From Candidatus Moranbacteria bacterium RIFOXYA12_FULL_35_19 (lineage in GTDB: Bacteria; Patescibacteriota; Minisyncoccia; Moranbacterales; UBA2206), in NCBI GenBank assembly GCA_001784805.1, contig MFSE01000018.1, positions 1-44,614 on the forward strand: 44,614 bases of DNA, in the 5' to 3' direction. The translations under genes and the position numbers were made by a program. Shown here piece by piece: positions 38,777 to 44,614 of the stretch; the first letter of the stretch is position 1, and every line of letters begins with the position of its first letter. The notes beneath the pieces were generated by a model. It was not told the origin of the DNA. It saw nothing but the letters and a program-made list of their open reading frames with translations, and did no database searches.

Positions 38777-40504
38777 TTATTCTATTATTTTCAAATCAAT
38801 CAAATTCAACTGTATCTTTTTGTTTCCACTCCATTCATCTTCTTGAATATTGAAAACCATTTCTATTTTATCATCCTTTTTCAAATCGGGAAATTTTTCG
38901 ACCAAAGAAAATCCAATCGCGTCAAAAATTTTTGGACTGCCAGAATCGCTCATTAAAGACAATTTCCAATGCTTGCTTCCGTTACCCACAATTTTCAAAT
39001 CACTAATAACTACATTCTTGGCCAAAAAAACCGGCTCTTCATTGCCAATACCAAACGGTTCCATTTTTTTGAGCTCCGAAACAAATTCCCAATTGATGTC
39101 ATCTAATTTTATCTCGCAGTCAACCTCAATAGCAGGCATAATTTCTTTACCGGCTAATTCTTCTTCGATAAGTTGCGACATTTTTTCATAAAATTTTTCA
39201 ATATTTTCTGGTTTTATAGTCACGCCCGCCGCTTGCGAATGCCCGCCAAAGCGAAAAAGGAATTCCGAACATTTACCAAGCATTTCAATAATATTTATTT
39301 CTGAAATACTGCGAAGAGAACCAACAAATTCACTTTCTTGCCGTTGCAAAATCACGCTGGGCTTTTGAAATTCTTCCGTTATCTTGCCGGCTACCAATCC
39401 CAAAATTCCTACCGGCCAATTTGGATTTTCGGCAAAAATAAATTTTTTATCCTTAAAAGAATTATTTGCCAAAACTTGAATTTCTCGAAAAATTTCCGCT
39501 GTTATTTTCTGCCGTTTTTGATTGTTGCTTTCCACTTCCAACGCCATTTCTCGAGCTAACACTGGGTTTTTTTCAATAAGAAGATTGTACGCGACATTAG
39601 CATGATCCATTCGGCCAGCCGCGTTAATTCTCGGCGCAACTTGATAGGCCACTTTTTGCGTATCCGGAATTTTATCTTCTGAAATATCAATTCTACCCAC
39701 TTTAAATATTTCTAAAAACCCTGCTCTTTTGGTTTTTGAAAGTACAATCAGTCCGTACTTAACCAGAGTTCTGTTTTCTCCTAATAATGACACACAATCA
39801 GCGATCGTTCCTAAAGCTAATAAATCCAAAGACCATTTCAATTGATCCTCTTTCTCCGGAGATATTTTTTTATAAAGCGCTTGCGCTAATTTGAAAGCCA
39901 CTCCTACTCCCGCCATTTCTCTAAAAACAAATCCTGAATTGGGAATATTAGGATTGATAATCGCATAAGCTTCTGGCAGAATTTCTGGCGCGTGATGATG
40001 GTCAGTGATGATTACATTTATTCCTTTTTTATTCGCTTCCTCAATTTCCTTAATATTTGTTATTCCGCAATCGACTGTGATAATAAGTTTGACATTATTT
40101 TCAAAAAGATAGTTAATTGATTTTTCGTTCATTCCATAGCCTTCCAGCTGGCGATCGGGAATATAGCAAATAATATTTTCAAAACCAAGATTTGTTAGTG
40201 TCTCATACAGAAGCGCGGAAGCAGAAACACCATCTGCATCATAATCGCCAAAGATTGCAATTTTCTCTCCGCCAACTGGCGGATTATCTCTAGCTGTTTT
40301 TATTCTTTCTACCGCTTTTTCCATTCCAGAAATCAAAAATGGATCGCTCAAATCTTTTTCGTAATCAAAATTGAAATATTTTTCAATTTCTTCTGGTGTT
40401 TCCAATCCACGATTTTTAAGAAGTTGTAAAATAATCGGATTATATTTTTCCAATAACTCCGTTGCGAAATTTCCTGTTTTTTCTTTTATTTTCCAATTTT
40501 TCAT
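38777..40504 (-). CDS. recJ: Single-stranded-DNA-specific exonuclease RecJ
   Basis: This 575-residue 5'-3' ssDNA exonuclease acts in recombination and mismatch repair. DHH-family motifs include GDYDADGVSASALL, TVDCGITN and TDHHHAPEILPEAYAIINP. The DHHA1 segment contains FRFGGHSQAAGVTI, and the C-terminal OB-type domain ends the protein. Length and motif order are normal for RecJ. Confidence 0.96.
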   Translation of the reverse strand: MKNWKIKEKTGNFATELLEKYNPIILQLLKNRGLETPEEIEKYFNFDYEKDLSDPFLISGMEKAVERIKTARDNPPVGGEKIAIFGDYDADGVSASALLYETLTNLGFENIICYIPDRQLEGYGMNEKSINYLFENNVKLIITVDCGITNIKEIEEANKKGINVIITDHHHAPEILPEAYAIINPNIPNSGFVFREMAGVGVAFKLAQALYKKISPEKEDQLKWSLDLLALGTIADCVSLLGENRTLVKYGLIVLSKTKRAGFLEIFKVGRIDISEDKIPDTQKVAYQVAPRINAAGRMDHANVAYNLLIEKNPVLAREMALEVESNNQKRQKITAEIFREIQVLANNSFKDKKFIFAENPNWPVGILGLVAGKITEEFQKPSVILQRQESEFVGSLRSISEINIIEMLGKCSEFLFRFGGHSQAAGVTIKPENIEKFYEKMSQLIEEELAGKEIMPAIEVDCEIKLDDINWEFVSELKKMEPFGIGNEEPVFLAKNVVISDLKIVGNGSKHWKLSLMSDSGSPKIFDAIGFSLVEKFPDLKKDDKIEMVFNIQEDEWSGNKKIQLNLIDLKIIE

Positions 40505-40544
40505 AAGAATAAAATTAGGGGATCAATCCCCTAATCCATTATAA

Positions 40545-40592
40545 TTTATTTCATTCGTAATTTCGTATTTCGTTAATTTCGTAGTTCGTAAT
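40545..40592. repeat. TTCGTAATTTCGTA word-repeat spacer
   Basis: Tandem variants of ttcgtaatttcgtatttcg occupy the gap between recJ and the receiver gene. Confidence 0.5.
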
Positions 40593-41153
40593 TTACCCGC
40601 ACTTAGGACAAACAAATTTCGCGTTAAATTCCTGTTTATTAACATCAAAAATTTTCAGTTTCAAAACCATTTCTCCGGAACATTTAGGACATTCAAATCT
40701 TTGGTTGATATGAAGATCTTCCGCTAATTTCAAAGCATCTAATTCACTGGTACTGAATTTAATAAGATAACCTTCTGGCCCAAACATCGCTTGAATTTTT
40801 TCTATAATTTCTTTCGGGCTAATCATTCCTTGCACGATAAAATCTTTTACACCTAAATTGTGTGCTTTTTCTCGATCTTCTTCGCGTCCCATATGAGAAA
40901 GCATCATCACCGGAATTTTGGAAGTATTGACATTTTTTACCAAAGCTTCCTTCAGTGCAAAGCCATCCATTCTGGGCATAATTATTCCCGTAAAAATAAC
41001 ATCCGGCATTTCCTTAGTCGCTTTGTCCAAACCGTCCAAGCCATCCACCGCTTCACTCACTTCAAAGCCAGCTTGGCGAAAAATATCCGCATAAGTTTCC
41101 CGAATTGTCTGCTCATCATCTACCAACAAAATTCTAATTTTTTTATCATTCAT
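40593..41153 (-). CDS. Receiver-like protein with zinc ribbon, phospho-acceptor lost
   Basis: In this 186-residue protein the first 125 residues form a response-regulator receiver fold (ILLVDDEQ, the acidic pair, at residues 9-14; PDVIFTGIIMPRMDG at 50-64). The phospho-accepting Asp is replaced by Gly56 and the conserved Lys by Gln108, so classical phosphorylation is unlikely. The C-terminus carries a zinc ribbon (CPKCSGEM...CPKCG) instead of a DNA-binding domain. It may be a signal-independent protein-interaction module. No histidine kinase is nearby. It starts 4 bp behind the acyl-CoA synthetase stop. Confidence 0.85.
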   Translation of the reverse strand: MNDKKIRILLVDDEQTIRETYADIFRQAGFEVSEAVDGLDGLDKATKEMPDVIFTGIIMPRMDGFALKEALVKNVNTSKIPVMMLSHMGREEDREKAHNLGVKDFIVQGMISPKEIIEKIQAMFGPEGYLIKFSTSELDALKLAEDLHINQRFECPKCSGEMVLKLKIFDVNKQEFNAKFVCPKCG

Positions 41154-41157
41154 AATA

Positions 41158-43239
41158 TTATATTATTATTTTAACATCTACCACAATTGCCTCTTGATTA
41201 TTATTATATACAATTAGCGGATTTATATCAAATCCGCCAATTTCAGGAATTTCCAGTGCCAGTGAGCCTATTCCCAGCAGTATTTTCGCTATTTCTTCCA
41301 TATTATATTTTTTTTGTCCGCGCATTCCAGAAAATAAAAATCTAATTTTTCCATTCATTAATGACTCTTCTGTTTGTTTGAGATTAAAGGGAGGAATTAA
41401 ATAATCCACCATTCTAAATACTTCGGTATAGATGCCTCCCAATCCATAAATAATTACTGGTCCAAAAATTTCATCTTTTTTTATTCCCATAATAAGCTCC
41501 GTGCCTTTTTGCGCCATTGGTTGAATTATAAATCGACTTCCCGGAAAATTTCTTTTCATTTTTGCGATATTCTCTTCTAGTTTTTTTTCATCTTCAATAT
41601 TCAAAATTAATCCAGCCTTATCAGTTTTATGCAAAATTTTATCACTATCAATCTTGAGTGCTACGGGATAAGAAAAATTTTCTTTCTGATAATTTTCCGC
41701 TTCAAAACTTTTTGTCGTATTTATTCCATACAGCGCCATAATCTTGGCACTTTCTTCAAAATATAGCGCTTGGCGATTTTGGGATTTTGCAGATTGGATT
41801 ATTTCCAAAATTATACTGCGTCTTTTTTCATTAATCATCTGCGTTTTAGTTTTTGTTTTTATCTTTCTAAATTCATTCCATTGACTATATCCGTCAATCG
41901 CCCTCACTGCTAAATCAGGAAAATTAAAATTGCAAATTCCATTCTGTTTTAATTTTAAAATTTCTTTTTCCACTTTTTCGCCACCTAAAAAAACAGTGAC
42001 GATAATTTTATTTGTCTTATTTTTAAATTTTATTATTTCTTCGGCAATTTCTTCTACAGGCGTCTGCTGTTGAGGCGTGAGCAGACAAATAATTGAACCA
42101 ATTTCTTCAATTTCTGAAATCACCTCTAAAGTTTTTTCGTACCGATCAGCTCTTGCATCACCCAAAAGATCAATTGGATTTTCCACTGATGATTCCGCCG
42201 GAAGAAATTCCCGTAATTTATTTTTTGTTTCTTCATTCAATTCAGCTAATTTTATTTTCTTACCATTAAACGCATCCGAAATCAAAACTCCCGCTCCGCC
42301 AGCATTGGTAATGACCGCTACTTTTTGATTTGGTACTGTGCGTGAAAAACTGATAAGTTTTAACAAATTGAAAAATTCTTCCAAATTATTCGCGCGAATT
42401 ATTCCTGCTTTTTCAAAAACCGCCGAAACAATTTCATCGTCTCCCGCCAACGCGCCCGTATGTGAAGCAATCGCCTGTTGTGTTTTTTCATTTTTCCCCG
42501 CTTTCAAAATCACAATTGGCTTTAAGCGAGAAACATTTTCCGCCATTTCGATAAATTTTTCCCCATCTTTTATCCCCTCCAAATACATTCCAATTACTTT
42601 CGTATTTTCATCCTGTGCTAAAAATTCTAACATTTCCACTTCTCCAATTTCCATTTTATTACCAATTGAAACAATGCTGGAAAATTTTATTCCTTCTTTT
42701 TTAGCACTATCCATCAGCGCCACCGCCAATGCACCAGATTGACTCACAAAAGAAATATTTCCCGCTTCCGGCATTCCGCCAGCAAAAGACGCGTTGAGTT
42801 TTAGACTTGGAATTATAAACCCTAAACAATTTGGACCCAAAATATTCAACTCATTTTCCTTGGCAATTTTTTTGAGTTCTTCTTCTTGTTTTTTTCCCTC
42901 TTCTCCAATTTCCGAAAATCCCGCCGAGATAACTACATAGTTTTTTATATTCTTAGAATTATTTAGAATCTCTTGATTCACAAACTTCGCCGGAATAGCT
43001 AAAATTGCTAGATCAATCATGCCCGCCGATAAGGCGGGTTTATCCTCAAAAATTTCACCTAAAGATTTATAACATTTTTTCCCAAAAATTTCACTGTATT
43101 TTGGATTGACCAAATACACTTCGCCCCCATAGCCAAGTTCCAAAATATTTTTCGCAATCACATTTCCAATCTTCCCCTCCTCACTCGAAGCCCCAACAAT
43201 TGCAATTGATTTTGGATTAAATAATTTATCTAGAGACAT
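41158..43239 (-). CDS. Acyl-CoA synthetase (ADP-forming), fused alpha-beta
   Basis: This 693-residue enzyme interconverts acetyl-CoA (or another acyl-CoA) plus ADP and phosphate with the acid, CoA and ATP. The alpha part (about 1-455) has SIAIVGASSEEGKIG, GPNCLGF and the phospho-His loop ASHTGALAG (His260). The beta part (about 470-693) is an ATP-grasp domain (PVALKIDSDKILHKTDKAG). The ATG at 43239 (MSLDKLFNPK) is chosen because upstream codons lie in repeat B. The GATGA-type palindromic module encodes PALSAG at 68-73. Together with porCDAB it gives ATP from pyruvate. Confidence 0.93.
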   Translation of the reverse strand: MSLDKLFNPKSIAIVGASSEEGKIGNVIAKNILELGYGGEVYLVNPKYSEIFGKKCYKSLGEIFEDKPALSAGMIDLAILAIPAKFVNQEILNNSKNIKNYVVISAGFSEIGEEGKKQEEELKKIAKENELNILGPNCLGFIIPSLKLNASFAGGMPEAGNISFVSQSGALAVALMDSAKKEGIKFSSIVSIGNKMEIGEVEMLEFLAQDENTKVIGMYLEGIKDGEKFIEMAENVSRLKPIVILKAGKNEKTQQAIASHTGALAGDDEIVSAVFEKAGIIRANNLEEFFNLLKLISFSRTVPNQKVAVITNAGGAGVLISDAFNGKKIKLAELNEETKNKLREFLPAESSVENPIDLLGDARADRYEKTLEVISEIEEIGSIICLLTPQQQTPVEEIAEEIIKFKNKTNKIIVTVFLGGEKVEKEILKLKQNGICNFNFPDLAVRAIDGYSQWNEFRKIKTKTKTQMINEKRRSIILEIIQSAKSQNRQALYFEESAKIMALYGINTTKSFEAENYQKENFSYPVALKIDSDKILHKTDKAGLILNIEDEKKLEENIAKMKRNFPGSRFIIQPMAQKGTELIMGIKKDEIFGPVIIYGLGGIYTEVFRMVDYLIPPFNLKQTEESLMNGKIRFLFSGMRGQKKYNMEEIAKILLGIGSLALEIPEIGGFDINPLIVYNNNQEAIVVDVKIII
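43022..43038. repeat. Palindromic module (loop GATAA) inside the acyl-CoA synthetase gene
   Basis: CCCGCC-GATAA-GGCGGG is read on the minus strand as Pro-Ala-Leu-Ser-Ala-Gly. It has one loop base different from the other three copies. Confidence 0.9.
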
Positions 43240-43267
43240 ATAGTTTTGTTTTATTTTTAACAGCACT

Positions 43268-43388
43268 GTCATTGCGAGCGAATCCGCCAGCTGGCGGAGA
43301 AGCGAAGCAATCTCGAAATAATTTAGATACTCTAACTTAGAACGAGATTGCCACGGTCGTTCCGAGTACGAAACTCCCTCGCAATGAC
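43268..43388. repeat. Dispersed repeat B, copy 2, with two inserted palindromes
   Basis: The outer parts match 38676-38760. CCGCCAG-CTGGCGG (43284-43297) interrupts the GCGAGC..GAAGCAATC part. A TACT-loop hairpin (43359-43374, GTTTCG-TACT-CGGAAC on the minus strand) replaces GCGTAGC in the other arm. Confidence 0.85.
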
Positions 43389-43498
43389 AGAATAATAATT
43401 CTACTATTTTATTATACCCGATTTTCACCCAAAAAACAATTTTTAGAATCAAAACTATTAGATTAGCACTGGTGGCTTTGATTTATTTTAATAAAACA

Positions 43499-43527
43499 GG
43501 ACCGATGCATATTGAATGCGCCGGTCC
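43499..43527 (-). terminator. Terminator of the amidase gene
   Basis: On the minus strand GGACCG..GCAT loop ATGC..CGGTCC is followed by TGTTTTATT. Confidence 0.75.
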
Positions 43528-43561
43528 CATTTTGACGAGAATCTATTTTTAGTATACTCGC

Positions 43562-44347
43562 CTACTTCTTTTTTTCTCCTTTCATCATTTTTATTAGCGC
43601 TCGAGTTTTTAATTGAGCGTAGTTTTCACGGACATGGAAATCTCTAATCCTCCAAATGTCCTTGGTGTTTTTGAAATTACCCAATTCAATTAAGACCTTC
43701 TCCTTAATCAAATTGTTTTTACCAAGCACGAAGATGTTTTTCAACCCATGCGTTTTATCCCCACTTTCTACCAAGCACCACTTACCATTCGCCCTGTTGC
43801 ATTCAAGAAATGTTTCAGAGAGAAACTTCCCGAGCGCATTTCCACCATTCGACTCAATCACTCGGACACCTTCGATACTGGCCGGCAAAACATCAAAATG
43901 AATCGAAACGAATATCACTTTGTGTTTGGGGTATTTTTTCTGTATCACATTGGCATATGCGACACGCTTTCTCAATCCCACTTTACCAGCTTGAACAATT
44001 GACCCATCTAATGAAAAGATTTCATTTTTATCCGGCTCGATGATATCAGCTGGATGATTAGCGATAGGCTTGGTTTATTTTTTGTCTTTAATAGTCATAA
44101 AGACGATTGCCTCTTTTACCAACAGTATTCTTTGGAGACGAAGAGATACATCATATACATATTCATCTTCGACTACCATTTTATCATTGAAAATTCCGTG
44201 AGCTCCGGGATCCATACCTCCATGACCCGGGTCAAGAATGACGACCAACCCATAACGCTCACCCTTTTTTGCTTCTTTTGCAATTGCCAGCGTCGCTGAC
44301 GACGCTAAAAAACAACCAACCAACAATAAGCTAATAATTTTTTTCAT
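43562..44347 (-). pseudogene. Secreted N-acetylmuramoyl-L-alanine amidase interrupted by an in-frame stop
   Basis: This zinc amidase (Amidase_3 type) cleaves the lactyl bond between peptidoglycan glycan and peptide. The ATG at 44347 has a GGGAG ribosome binding site and encodes a signal peptide (MKKIISLLLVGCFLASSATL). The first zinc His is in DPGHGGMDPGAHG, and the Glu is in VVEDEYVYDV. A single TAA at 44075-44077 then interrupts. The same frame continues (TKPIANHPADIIEPDKNEIF) to VFVSIHFDV (third ligand) and VLIELGNFKN (catalytic Glu). All catalytic residues exist but are split 90 plus 170 codons. It could be a nonsense mutation, a sequencing error or readthrough; independent translation of the second half is unlikely. 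Confidence 0.8.
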
Positions 44348-44398
44348 GATTCAATCTCCCTATTGGGTTATATATGTTTTATAAGATTTTTTCAATTA

Positions 44399-44446
44399 CC
44401 CGATTTCTGCCTCAAATTAGATCACTGGCTAAAGACAGAAATCGGG
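44399..44446. repeat. Hairpin upstream of the amidase gene
   Basis: The arms CCCGATTTCTG and CAGAAATCGGG surround a loop of about 26 bases. It could be the terminator of an upstream gene beyond the window or a leader structure; no T-run follows on the minus strand. Confidence 0.55.
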
Positions 44447-44548
44447 CAATCAAATTTTAGTTGAATTTTTAAGGAACAATTTTCACTAACTGTTTATTAT
44501 ACACCTAAAACAGCCTTTTGTCCAGCCTTAGTCTCTTCCAATACAGAA

Positions 44549-44614
44549 TGTCCCCCCAAATGAGTTTCGGTTTCTAACGCAAGATGACCCCCGAAATGAG
44601 GGTCACTCGCCTAG
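44549..44614. repeat. Paired TGWCCCCCSAAATGAG repeats at the window edge
   Basis: TGTCCCCCCAAATGAG (44549-44564) and TGACCCCCGAAATGAG (44585-44600) repeat at a 36 bp distance; the second continues into a GGGTCA inverted half. Multiple short repeats of this kind are typical of insertion-sequence ends, but no transposase is visible in the window. Confidence 0.35.

Noticed and set aside
43240-43452. N-terminal extension of the acyl-CoA synthetase frame by 71 codons
   Set aside because: The extension translates dispersed repeat B and has no similarity to the family; the ATG at 43239 gives the normal N-terminus.

Overview
The window is AT-rich and reads like a Candidate Phyla Radiation (Patescibacteria) genome, probably of the Parcubacteria/Moranbacteria kind. 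This placement is inference from gene style: compact gene packing, almost everything on the minus strand, short or fused versions of universal genes, many CPR-type proteins of unknown function, and a fermentative energy module. UGA is a normal stop here. The RF2 gene (prfB) carries the classical CTT-TGA-C programmed +1 frameshift, which argues against the UGA=Gly code of Gracilibacteria and Absconditabacteria.

Layout. 1-4.2 kb: a small dockerin-like protein, rseP, frr, a GxxExxY protein and a Ycf48-like propeller lipoprotein. 4.2-6.9 kb: tRNA-Lys, a 55-residue small protein with its own promoter, ribosome binding site and terminator, and a divergent 535-residue gene with faint RelA/SpoT-like signs. 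7.0-14.4 kb: the heat-shock regulon. dnaJ has its own CIRCE operator, and a second perfect CIRCE drives hrcA, a Nudix-GrpE fusion and dnaK. 14.5-20 kb: tRNA-Gln, ftsEX, prfB, a Fic protein lacking the catalytic histidine, and a ZIP transporter. 20.2-25.6 kb: a reverse rubrerythrin whose 5' end is duplicated about 4 kb away. The segment between the copies looks like an inserted module (JAMM-like protein, coiled-coil proteins, NYN nuclease). 25.66-25.89 kb: an interrupted tRNA with a complete tRNA-Thr inside it. 26.1-29.3 kb: porCDAB (2-oxoacid:ferredoxin oxidoreductase). 29.9-33.7 kb: a DsbA-like thiol protein, small-protein cassettes with strong ribosome binding sites and terminators, and a small winged-helix regulator between two near-identical palindromes. 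33.8-38.1 kb: a MacAB-like export system with two permeases. 38.2-43.2 kb: RNase H, recJ, a degenerate receiver protein and ADP-forming acyl-CoA synthetase. 43.6-44.35 kb: a secreted cell-wall amidase interrupted by one in-frame stop.

How the genes work together. Por and the ADP-forming acyl-CoA synthetase make a complete pyruvate to acetyl-CoA to acetate plus ATP route with reduced ferredoxin, typical of anaerobic fermenters. Rubrerythrin fits an anaerobe meeting occasional oxygen. The chaperone genes share HrcA/CIRCE control.

The most unusual signal is repeat architecture. Short palindromic modules (arms of 6-14 bp with conserved loops such as GATGA or TACT) sit inside coding genes (dnaK, porA twice, the acyl-CoA synthetase), inside a tRNA-like gene and inside other palindromes. 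In addition, many spacers between co-directional genes are imperfect hairpins built from repeated short words that differ from spacer to spacer. I saw no CRISPR array, rRNA or intact transposase.
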